From the NCBI RefSeq assembly GCF_005503625.1, contig NZ_SCMX01000004.1, positions 62,001-126,000 of the forward strand: a stretch of DNA of 64,000 nt, in the 5' to 3' direction. This document shows, one piece after another, positions 1 through 7,321 of the stretch. A model generated the notes under the pieces. The model searched no databases. It saw only the letters and a list, made by a program, of their open reading frames with translations, and was not told where the DNA came from. The DNA is from Cupriavidus sp. 2SB. GTDB taxonomy: Bacteria > Pseudomonadota > Gammaproteobacteria > Burkholderiales > Burkholderiaceae. Within the stretch, counting starts at the first letter, position 1. Every line of letters begins with the position of its first letter. A program made the position numbers and the translations under genes.

Positions 1-484
1 AGTCGACGCCGGCTTCCGCGTCATTGCATGAAACGATTGCCAGATCCGCATCCCCACGATGCAGCAGCCCCACCGGGTCTGACTGATACCCAGACACCAG
101 ATCGACCTCGACCTCGGGCCAGCGGGCGCGGAAGGCGTCCACGGCGGGCATCAACCAGTCGAAGCAGGTGTGGCACTCAATCGCGATGCGCAATGTCCCG
201 GTGGTGCCCTTTGCCAGACGCACGAGATCGCGGGTCGTCTGGTGCAGGATCGGAATGACCTTGTCCGCAGTTTCCAGCAGTCGTCTGCCGGCCGGCGTAA
301 AGGTCACTGGCGTGGACTTCCGCACAAAAAGCGGCACCCCATAAAAGTCTTCGAGGCTCTTGATGTGATGCGACAGCGCGCCCTGCGTCAGCCGCAACCA
401 GGTGGCTGCTTTCGACACACTACCGCTGTCGCGAAGCGCAACCAGGGTCTGCAGATGGCGGATGTCTATCGGAATGCGGTCCAT
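1..484 (-). CDS. metR: MetR-like LysR-family transcriptional regulator (5' part; gene runs off the left edge)
   Basis: Reading leftward from the ATG at 482-484, the frame is open to the window edge, giving the first 161 residues. Residues 1-60 form a LysR winged HTH with the usual GALSHHIKSLE recognition helix. Residues about 90-160 begin the effector domain and contain IAIECHTCFDWLMPA, a stretch typical of MetR, the homocysteine-responsive activator of methionine synthesis genes. The family is about 300 aa, so roughly half is missing here because the window ends, not because the gene is broken. It is divergent from the MFS gene at 587, with an LTTR-type dyad at 512-527 between them. The MetR assignment rests on the effector-domain motif; the metabolic targets are not in view. 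Confidence 0.85.
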   Translation of the reverse strand, partial: MDRIPIDIRHLQTLVALRDSGSVSKAATWLRLTQGALSHHIKSLEDFYGVPLFVRKSTPVTFTPAGRRLLETADKVIPILHQTTRDLVRLAKGTTGTLRIAIECHTCFDWLMPAVDAFRARWPEVEVDLVSGYQSDPVGLLHRGDADLAIVSCNDAEAGVD

Positions 485-511
485 TAGAAAATTTGAGATT
501 CAGGCGTAAAT

Positions 512-527
512 TTATTCGTTTGAATAA
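512..527. promoter_or_regulatory. Inverted repeat between metR-like gene and MFS gene, candidate LysR-type site
   Basis: TTATTC-GTTT-GAATAA is a perfect 6-bp dyad with a 4-base spacer, 28 bp upstream of the metR-like start. Position between divergent genes and AT-richness suit an autoregulatory LysR site. It matches the general shape but not the exact spacing of the MetR consensus (TGAA-N5-TTCA), so the assignment is inference. Confidence 0.4.
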
Positions 528-586
528 TAAACCTGCGCTGCGCATACTGCCAGCCTCAGTGTGCAATCCGGATCTACGGCCCAACC

Positions 587-1840
587 ATGCGGCAACAAGT
601 CTTCCTGCTGGCCATCGCGCAAGCGCTATTTCAAACCGCGTCTGTCCTTGTCATGACTGTCGGCGCGCTTGCAGGCAGCCAGATCACATCTGTACCGATG
701 TTGGCCACGCTACCCGTGGCAACCATGTTTCTGGGCACCGCAGCGGTGATGTTCCCGGCTTCGGCGTGGATGGCCCGGATCGGGCGCCGCAAGGGTTTCA
801 TCGCCGGTGCCACAAGCGGACTGATCGGCGGCTTGGTAGCCGCGTATGGCGTGCTATCGGGATCGCTGCCGATGCTGGCGTTGGGCACGTTCCTCGTCGG
901 GGCTTACTAGGCTTTCGCCCAGTTCTACCGGTTTGCAGCCAGCGAAGTGGCGACCGAGGCGTTCCGTCCACGGGCCATCGCACTGGTGATGGCGGGCGGG
1001 GTAGTCGCCGCCCTGCTCGGCCCTGCGCTGGCGAGGTTCGGCGGCACGATGCTGCCCGTCATGTACGCTGGATCGTTCGTGCTGCTCTCAGCGGTTTCCG
1101 CCGTGGCCATCGGCGTGCTGGGTTTCCTGCATATGCCGCCGGACATCGCAACGCGTGAGGTGGGCGCCACCGCCGCGCGTACGTGGCGCCAGATCGTTCG
1201 CCAACCGGCCTATCTGGTGGCGCTGTTCGGCGCCGCGACTGGCTACGGGATCATGATCCTGGCCATGACAGCGACGCCGCTCGCCATGATCCACCATCAT
1301 CATGCGATCAGCGATGCGGCAACTGTCATTCAGTTCCATGTGCTGGGCATGTTCCTGCCCTCTTTCGTCACCGGCACGTTAATCGCGCGGTTTGGCGCCA
1401 TCCGCGTGATGCTGGCCGGCGTCTGCTTGCTTTCGACTCATGTGTTTGCCACCTGGACCGGCACGGGATTCGCATCGTTCGCAGGTGCGCTCGTACTACT
1501 CGGCGTAGGCTGGAACTTCCTGTTCATCGGCGGCACCAGCCTCTTGACCGAGACCTACTCGGCCGCCGAGAAGAGCAGAGCCCAAGCGACTAACGACATG
1601 ACCATTTTTGCCGTCGGACTGTCGTGCTCGTTCGGCGCGGGAGGCTTGCTGAGAGAACTCGGCTGGCAGACAATGAATCTCCTGCTATTACCGTGGCTTG
1701 GCGCAGCGGCACTTGCACTGCTCTGGTTGGCCGCGCAGCGGCGCAAGGGCTGGCACGGGCGCCCGTCGGGTGACTGGCTCAGGATTGAACAGGCTGACGA
1801 GGGCGTTGCACTCCGCCAGGACACACTCAAAACGCCATGA
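587..1840 (+). pseudogene. MFS transporter interrupted by an in-frame amber codon
   Basis: Two open stretches in the same frame (587-907 and 911-1840) together encode one 12-TM major facilitator protein of about 417 codons. They are separated only by TAG at 908-910, in the context GAY-stop-AFAQFYRFAA. The sequence continues without any shift and keeps good MFS features, including ARIGRRKGF after helix 2 and hydrophobic helices to the C-terminus. A single C-to-T change (CAG to TAG) would explain the stop. The last codon overlaps the start of the methyltransferase (ATGA at 1837-1840), so the two were probably co-translated. The downstream part could start internally at 947 but would lack the first helices. 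Substrate unknown. A sequencing error or suppression is possible; otherwise this is a recent nonsense mutation. Confidence 0.8.
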
Positions 1841-2457
1841 CCGAACGATCGCACTGGGAAGATGTCTACGAGCACAAGGCGGCCGACCAAGTGAGCTGGT
1901 ATGCGCCGCACCTGTACACCTCGCTGGATTACATTCGCGCCGCAAGCCCGTCGACTGCTGCCCGCGTGCTGGACATTGGCGGTGGTGAATCGACACTCGT
2001 GGATGACCTGCTCGACAACGGCTACAGCGATGTTTCGGTCAACGACATTTCCGAAAAAGCGCTTGATGTCTGCCGCATGCGTCTGGGCCCCCGCGCCGGC
2101 CAGGTTCATTGGCTGGCAGGCGACGTACTCAAGCTCGACCTTCCTGCCAACCACTTCGATGTCTGGCATGATCGCGCCGTATTCCATTTCCTGACGGACC
2201 CTGCACAGCGCATCGAGTATGTGGAACAAGTGATGCGCGCACTTCGACAAGGCGGGTGGGCCATCGTCGGATCGTTTGGCGAAAACGGCCCTGCGCAATG
2301 CAGCGGCCTGCCAGTCCAACGGTACTCCGCCGAAGCGCTGCACAGCCAGTTTGGCGATTCGTTCGAACTCGTGGAACACAAAACCGAGTACCACCGTACC
2401 CCATGGGGTAGTTCCCAGGAGTTCGTCTATTGCCTGTGTCGCAAGTCGGCTTCCTAG
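1837..2457 (+). CDS. Class I SAM-dependent methyltransferase
   Basis: 206 aa. The Rossmann motif I is clear at about residues 47-56 (VLDIGGGEST), followed by an acidic residue after strand 2 (VNDISEKAL, about 69-77), AGDVLKLDLP around 96-105 and the DVWHDRAVFHFL motif near 110-121. The Methyltransf_11/25 type fold is secure, and small cytosolic enzymes of this kind (tehB/TPMT-like) methylate small molecules. The start overlaps the stop of the MFS gene by four bases (ATGA), implying translational coupling, so transporter and methyltransferase probably belonged to one detoxification or export unit. The actual acceptor cannot be told from sequence. Confidence 0.85.
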   Translation: MTERSHWEDVYEHKAADQVSWYAPHLYTSLDYIRAASPSTAARVLDIGGGESTLVDDLLDNGYSDVSVNDISEKALDVCRMRLGPRAGQVHWLAGDVLKLDLPANHFDVWHDRAVFHFLTDPAQRIEYVEQVMRALRQGGWAIVGSFGENGPAQCSGLPVQRYSAEALHSQFGDSFELVEHKTEYHRTPWGSSQEFVYCLCRKSAS

Positions 2458-2493
2458 CGAATCCCACCTGCTCGCCAAGCCGTATCAACACCA

Positions 2494-3414
2494 TTACTTG
2501 GCAGCAACCTTGTACGTTGACGCGGATTCGACGGCTTGCGTGACGAATGGCAGGGTCATGGGATTGCCGATTTCCTTGTGGAATGCCACCCATAACTCCA
2601 GCGCAGGCACATCCCGATCCGCCAGCCGGCGATACATCACGCCCTTGATCGGCTGCGCTGCTGCCGATGCCGGCACCAGCGACACAGCAATGCCGGCTGC
2701 CACCATGGACATCATGGCGTGGTGGCGGGCGGCGTCGTGCATGCGCGCTGGCACCACATTGTGTTCGGCGAGCCAGGTCATCATCAGATCGTGGGCGTAC
2801 TGGCCGAAGCGCCGCTCCAGCGTGGCCAGGCTCTGACCATCCAGATCGCGCGCGTAAACCTTGCGCTGCGTCGCCAGCGGATGATCGACGGGAACGGCCA
2901 GCACGTACGGTTCCGACATCAGGCGCCGTGCCTGCAAGCGAGGGTCCGTGACGGGTGGCCGCAGGATGGCGACATCGAGTTCGTTGCGCAGCAGTGCCTC
3001 GATCATCGCTTCGGAACTGATTTCGCGTAGCGAGTAGAGGACGCCGGGGACACGCGCCGAGAACCGTCGCAGGATGTCCGGTACGAGTTCGATGGCCGAG
3101 ATCGCCGTCAGACCAATGCCGAGGTGGCCTACGTCCTCGCCGCGGTTGGCCTGCATCACCATCTGACGTGCGCGATGCTCGATGTCGAACAGCTTCTCCG
3201 CCTCGGCGCGCAATACCTGCCCGGCTGGCGTCAGCCGCACGCTGCGCTTGGTCCGCTCGAACAGCTGCGCTCCGAGTTGCGCCTCGAGCTGCTTGATCTG
3301 CAGGCTCAACGGAGGCTGCGTCATGTTGAGCCTGCGCGCGGCCCGCGTGAAATTGAGTTCGTCGGCCAGCACCAGGAACGAGGTCAGGACGCGGAGTTCG
3401 ATGGGGTTGTACAT
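2494..3414 (-). CDS. LysR-family transcriptional regulator
   Basis: 306 aa, normal LTTR length. The N-terminal winged HTH spans residues 4-63 (LNFTRAARRLNMTQPPLSLQ), and the periplasmic-binding-like effector domain spans about 92-300. It is divergently transcribed from the HpcH/HpaI aldolase at 3531, with 116 bp between the starts, the classical arrangement for an LTTR controlling the adjacent operon. A perfect 7-bp dyad overlapping its own start (3414-3430) is the likely binding site. The subgroup, with a leading MYNPIELRVLTSF, resembles BenM/CatR-like regulators of catabolic genes, but the inducer is unknown. Confidence 0.88.
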   Translation of the reverse strand: MYNPIELRVLTSFLVLADELNFTRAARRLNMTQPPLSLQIKQLEAQLGAQLFERTKRSVRLTPAGQVLRAEAEKLFDIEHRARQMVMQANRGEDVGHLGIGLTAISAIELVPDILRRFSARVPGVLYSLREISSEAMIEALLRNELDVAILRPPVTDPRLQARRLMSEPYVLAVPVDHPLATQRKVYARDLDGQSLATLERRFGQYAHDLMMTWLAEHNVVPARMHDAARHHAMMSMVAAGIAVSLVPASAAAQPIKGVMYRRLADRDVPALELWVAFHKEIGNPMTLPFVTQAVESASTYKVAAK

Positions 3415-3430
3415 ATACAGGAACTGTATA
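3414..3430. promoter_or_regulatory. LysR-type operator (T-N11-A dyad) between regulator and aldolase operon
   Basis: TATACAG-GAA-CTGTATA is a perfect 7-bp inverted repeat with a 3-base centre, and it contains the LTTR T-N11-A pattern. It lies directly against the start codon of the LysR gene and about 100 bp upstream of the aldolase start, fitting autorepression plus activation of the divergent operon. Seen directly; the protein-site pairing is inferred from position. Confidence 0.65.
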
Positions 3431-3530
3431 AATCAGATACAGAAGTAATATTGGAAATATAACTCGCCTCGTCGCAGAATGCCTTCACCCGGCCACCCAC
3501 GAGCCGCGGCAATCCGACAAGGCGCGAGAC

Positions 3531-4313
3531 ATGACCATCCAGCATCCCATTGACGACCGCTTTCCGGCGCTCCTCCGCAGTGGTCAGCCTCTGCGCGGCA
3601 TCTTCACCGCATTGCCCAGTCCCGCCATCGTTGAAATGTGCGCCTATGCCGGCTTCACATTCGTCATCATCGACAACGAACACGGCGCAGCCGACTTCGA
3701 GACCACCGAGCACATGCTCCGCGCAGCGCGGGGCAGTGGCATCATCCCCGTCGTGCGCTGCTTCCTGGAAGACATCCCGCGTGTGCTGGACATGGGCGCC
3801 AGTGGCGTGCAAATACCCATGATCGAGACAGCCGACGATGCGCGCGAACTGGTGCAACGCGTGCGCTATCCCTCCATCGGCCGACGCGGCAGTGCGTTCA
3901 GTGGACGGGCGGCAGGCTACGGCGCCTTTCCCGGCGCGGCACACACGACGCGCAGCAACGCGGGCGTGGCCATCATCGCCATGATCGAAACCCCAACGGG
4001 CATCGAGAATGCCGAAGCCATCGCAGCCGTGGACGGTATCGACGCCGTGTTCGTTGGCCCCAACGATCTGGCGCATGCAATGGGCTACGGCAACGATTGG
4101 AAAGCCCCTGCCGTGGCGGCCGCCATCGAACAAGCGCTGCGTGCCATCCAGGCGCAGGACAAATGCGCGGGAATCATTGCGCTCACCCCCGAGGACGAAC
4201 GGCACTACGGCGCATTCGGCGCCCGCTACTTCGCCACGGTCGCCACCAGCCTGATCACGCAGGCGTTCCGCCAGGCCGCGCAAGGCGGGGACGCCGGACG
4301 GCCACAGTATTGA
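3531..4313 (+). CDS. HpcH/HpaI-type class II aldolase (2-keto-3-deoxy-sugar-acid aldolase-like)
   Basis: 260 aa, the usual length. Family marks in order are IDNEHGAADFET near residue 47 (catalytic His loop), VRYPSIGRRG near 117, AMIETPTGIENAEAIA near 153 and VFVGPNDLAHAMG near 178, with the Glu and Asp metal ligands intact. These enzymes cleave 2-keto-3-deoxy acids, or related 4-hydroxy-2-oxo acids, to pyruvate plus an aldehyde in the cytosol. It is first in an apparent operon with a Bug receptor (4361) and an SDR (5406), divergent from a LysR gene. The nearby IlvD/Edd dehydratase would supply just such a 2-keto-3-deoxy substrate. The precise substrate is not readable from sequence. Confidence 0.9.
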   Translation: MTIQHPIDDRFPALLRSGQPLRGIFTALPSPAIVEMCAYAGFTFVIIDNEHGAADFETTEHMLRAARGSGIIPVVRCFLEDIPRVLDMGASGVQIPMIETADDARELVQRVRYPSIGRRGSAFSGRAAGYGAFPGAAHTTRSNAGVAIIAMIETPTGIENAEAIAAVDGIDAVFVGPNDLAHAMGYGNDWKAPAVAAAIEQALRAIQAQDKCAGIIALTPEDERHYGAFGARYFATVATSLITQAFRQAAQGGDAGRPQY

Positions 4314-4360
4314 CGGGCAAACCCCTTCAACACCTTCCTATAACAAGATGGAGACTGATC

Positions 4361-5350
4361 ATGAAAACCCTGGGCCGTCGTGCCGTATGCATTGTCCTGG
4401 CAATGGCCGGAATGTCGCTGGCGACAGTTGCAACAGGCGTCCGGGCCGATACCTGGCCTAGCAAGCCCATCAAGCTCGTCGTGCCGTTCTCGCCGGGCGG
4501 CGTGACGGATGCCACGGCGCGTATCGTGGCCGAAGGCTTGTCGAAGCGGCTGGGGCAGCCGGTGGTTATCGACAACAAGCCGGGGGTGTCCGGCATCCTG
4601 GGCACGCAGTTGGCTGCACGGGCCGAGCCGGACGGGTACACGATCATCGAAGGCACGATCACCACGCATGCGGTGAATCCATTCTTCTACAAGAAGCTCA
4701 ACTATGACCCGTTGAAAGACTTCATCGCGGTGAACCTGGTCGGCACGGTCAGCAACGTGCTGGTCGTAGCCAACGAGAGTCCCTACAAGTCAGTCGAGCA
4801 AATTGTTGCTGCACTCAAGGCCAAGCCCGGTTCGCTGACATTTGGCACGGCAGGACCGGGAAGCTCGCAGCAGTTGTCGGGGCAGCTATTCCAGAGCATC
4901 ACCGGCACGCAGCTGCAGCAGATCTCCTACAAAGGTGGCGCCGCAGCGATGACCGACTTGATCGGCGGCCAGATCGATCTGGTATTCGAGACAGTGGCCG
5001 CAGCCAAGCCGATGCTCGACGGCAAACGCGTGCGAGCCATTGGCGTGTCATCCAAACATCCGCTGCCGGGCTTGCCGGGCATCCAGCCGCTGGCCGACCA
5101 GGGTCTCAAGGGTTTCGAGATGCAGTCGTGGCAGGGAATCTTCGTGCCGGCTGGCACGCCGAAGCCAATCGTCGAGCGGTTGTCCGCCGAGATTTCCGCG
5201 GTCGTCAACACGCCTGCTGTGCTGCAGCGGCTGCGCGCGCTCGGCGTGGAACCTGACGCGATGACCCCTTCCACCTTTTCCGCTTTTCAGAAGGCGGAGA
5301 TAGCAAAGTGGGGCAAGGTCACGCGAGAAGCGGGTGTGCACCCGGAGTGA
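4361..5350 (+). CDS. Bug/TctC-family periplasmic solute-binding receptor
   Basis: 329 aa. The ATG at 4361 is preceded by GGAG at good spacing; longer in-frame extensions upstream overlap the aldolase and are rejected. A Sec signal peptide covers residues 1-29 (cleavage after VRA), then the family opening WPSKPIKLVVPFSPGG, the DNKPG loop near 70 and GTAGPGSSQQLSG near 138. Bug proteins bind carboxylates in the periplasm and normally serve a TctAB permease; none is present, so this is an orphan receptor. It lies between the aldolase and the SDR, so its ligand is probably the acid degraded by these enzymes. Confidence 0.93.
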   Translation: MKTLGRRAVCIVLAMAGMSLATVATGVRADTWPSKPIKLVVPFSPGGVTDATARIVAEGLSKRLGQPVVIDNKPGVSGILGTQLAARAEPDGYTIIEGTITTHAVNPFFYKKLNYDPLKDFIAVNLVGTVSNVLVVANESPYKSVEQIVAALKAKPGSLTFGTAGPGSSQQLSGQLFQSITGTQLQQISYKGGAAAMTDLIGGQIDLVFETVAAAKPMLDGKRVRAIGVSSKHPLPGLPGIQPLADQGLKGFEMQSWQGIFVPAGTPKPIVERLSAEISAVVNTPAVLQRLRALGVEPDAMTPSTFSAFQKAEIAKWGKVTREAGVHPE

Positions 5351-5405
5351 CGCGTGAAAGGCTGGCCGGATAGCGCTACCATCCTCGAATATTTCAGGAG
5401 AGGAA

Positions 5406-6110
5406 ATGACCGCTTCAAAGGTTGCCTTGATTACTGCCGGTGGCTCCGGCCAGGGCGCAGCAGCCGCGCGCCGGCTCGCACAGGACGGATACCACGTTGC
5501 CGTGTTGTCCTCATCCGGCAAGGGCGAAGCCCTTGGCAAAGAGCTGGGCGGTATCGGTGTCACCGGATCGAACCAGTCCAATGACGATGTTCGGCGCCTG
5601 GTGGACCTGGCCATGGATAAGTGGGGGCGGATCGACGCGCTGGTGAATTCCGCCGGACACGGCCCCCGAGGCCCGGTACTCGACATCACCGACGAGGATT
5701 GGCACATCGGCATGGATGTGTACTTTCTCAGCGCGGTCCGTGCCATCCGTCTGGTGACGCCTTTCATGGAAGCACAAGGCCGCGGTGCGATCGTCAACAT
5801 CACCAGCGCGTGGACGTTCGAACCGGCATCGATGTTTCCGACATCCGCCGTGTTCCGCGCCGGTCTGGCCAGCTTTACGAAGCTGTTCGCCGACGCCTAT
5901 GCGCCGAAGAACATCCGCATCAACAACGTGCTGCCCGGATGGATCGACAGCCTTCCCGAGGTCGATGCGCGCAGGGAGTCCGTACCGATGGGACGATATG
6001 GCACCGCCGAGGAAGTGGCCGCGACCATATCGTTCCTGTTGTCCGAGGGCGCGGGGTACATCACGGGCCAGAACATCCGCATCGACGGTGGACTCATGCG
6101 TTCGGTCTGA
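5406..6110 (+). CDS. SDR-family oxidoreductase with altered catalytic residues
   Basis: 234 aa with a strong ribosome site (AGGAGAGGAA). The Rossmann dinucleotide motif TAGGSGQGAA (residues 10-19) and VNSAGHGPRG (about 80) place it in the short-chain dehydrogenases, and the end YITGQNIRIDGG is typical. However, the catalytic YxxxK is absent: counted from the conserved Ser in NITSAW, the expected positions hold Ser and Arg (TSAVFRAGL). It may therefore be a divergent reductase, a binding or regulatory SDR, or use a different mechanism. It is third in the aldolase-Bug-SDR operon. Confidence 0.88.
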   Translation: MTASKVALITAGGSGQGAAAARRLAQDGYHVAVLSSSGKGEALGKELGGIGVTGSNQSNDDVRRLVDLAMDKWGRIDALVNSAGHGPRGPVLDITDEDWHIGMDVYFLSAVRAIRLVTPFMEAQGRGAIVNITSAWTFEPASMFPTSAVFRAGLASFTKLFADAYAPKNIRINNVLPGWIDSLPEVDARRESVPMGRYGTAEEVAATISFLLSEGAGYITGQNIRIDGGLMRSV

Positions 6111-6131
6111 GCCGGCCACTCGGTCAGGCTC

Positions 6132-7130
6132 TCAGTCGGCCCGGATGTTCGACTCCCGGATGACCTTGGCCCACCGCCCCACCTCCTCGTCAATCTGCGT
6201 GCGGGCCTGGTCCGGTGTCGTGTAGACCGGCACGACACCCTGGCCAATCAGCGCGGCCTTGACCTCCGGCAGGGCCATGATGTCTTTCAGCGAGGCGCTC
6301 AGCTTGCCGATGACCGGCGGCGGCGTGCCTGCAGGCGCCAGCAGGCCGAACATCGAACTGACTTCGAACCCCGATAGCCCCGCCTCACCTGCCGTGGGGA
6401 CATCGGGCAGCACGCGCTGGGGCGTGGCCGAAGCCAGCGCACGCAACCGGCCACCCTTGATGAGCGACTGGGTGGCGGGCAGCGTATCGAAGACCACGTC
6501 CACCTGCCCACCCATCAAGTCGTTCAGCGCGGGACTGCTGCCCTTGTATGGCACGTGGGTGAGGCCGACACCGGCCTGGCGCTTGAACAGTTCCGCCGCA
6601 AGATGCTGCGGTGAACCATTGCCCGACGACCCATAGTTCAAACCGCCAGGCTTCGCCTTTGCCGTACCGATGAAGTCGGCCAGCGTCTTGCCCTTGAACG
6701 AAGGCCCGACCGCCACGACCAACGGCACGCGCCCCACCACCGCAACGGGCGCAAAGCTCTTGTCCATCGTGAAACCTGCGGACGCCGGCAACAACACGCT
6801 GTTGATGGCGTGACTGGTCAGCGCGCCCAACATCAGCGTGTAGCCATCGGGCTTCTCTCGCGCCACATAGGCAGCACCCAGGTTGCCTGCGGCGCCAGCC
6901 TTGTTCTCCACCACGACCGGCTGCCCGAGCGAAACCGTCAGTCTTTGCGCCACCACGCGAGCGATGACATCCGTCGCACCTCCTGGGGTGTAGGGCACCA
7001 CCAGTTTGATGGGCTTCTCCGGATAGTCGGCCCTTGCCAGCGCAGGAAACGCGATGGTGCTGGCCAGGGCAACGGCCCCTGCCAGCAGTTGTCGACGGTG
7101 AATACCGCCTGATTTAGATGGTCGATGCAT
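6132..7130 (-). CDS. Bug/TctC-family periplasmic solute-binding receptor
   Basis: 332 aa from the ATG at 7128-7130, chosen because AAGGAG sits just upstream; an in-frame ATG 15 bases earlier lacks this. The N-terminus carries HRRQLLAGAVALAS, a twin-arginine-like signal rather than a plain Sec one, ending near ARA (residue 35). The mature protein begins DYPEKPIKLVVPYTPGGATD and has the NYGSSGNGSPQHLAAEL loop near 170. It is convergent with the SDR and divergent from the IlvD/Edd dehydratase, sharing the palindrome at 7207-7222. Probably binds the dehydratase substrate or a precursor. No permease partner nearby. Confidence 0.92.
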   Translation of the reverse strand: MHRPSKSGGIHRRQLLAGAVALASTIAFPALARADYPEKPIKLVVPYTPGGATDVIARVVAQRLTVSLGQPVVVENKAGAAGNLGAAYVAREKPDGYTLMLGALTSHAINSVLLPASAGFTMDKSFAPVAVVGRVPLVVAVGPSFKGKTLADFIGTAKAKPGGLNYGSSGNGSPQHLAAELFKRQAGVGLTHVPYKGSSPALNDLMGGQVDVVFDTLPATQSLIKGGRLRALASATPQRVLPDVPTAGEAGLSGFEVSSMFGLLAPAGTPPPVIGKLSASLKDIMALPEVKAALIGQGVVPVYTTPDQARTQIDEEVGRWAKVIRESNIRAD

Positions 7131-7206
7131 AGGATCTCCTTCCATGTCGTTATGTATAGAAGCGCACTCGGCCAGGCGCCGAGGCTAGGCCGAATCCTAG
7201 TCAACC

Positions 7207-7222
7207 ATATTATTAATAATAT
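7207..7222. promoter_or_regulatory. 16-bp perfect AT palindrome, candidate GntR(FCD) operator
   Basis: ATATTATTAATAATAT is its own reverse complement. It lies in the 131-191 bp region between the divergent Bug gene (start 7130) and the dehydratase (start 7322 or 7262). The FCD-type GntR regulator downstream of the dehydratase is the natural candidate ligand, since FadR/FCD proteins bind short AT-rich dyads. Pairing is inference. Confidence 0.55.
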
Positions 7223-7321
7223 AGGTGATATCACTGACGACAATCTGAGGGGACATGGGCTATGCTTCAGTCCAACGAAACATCAGGTGCGAGCCTGTCC
7301 CCAGTACCAGCAGGAAACCCC

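Noticed and set aside
3638..4360. Open frame continuing upstream of the Bug gene start
   Set aside because: It overlaps the aldolase in another frame and gives Arg/His-rich non-family sequence; the signal peptide starts at 4361.
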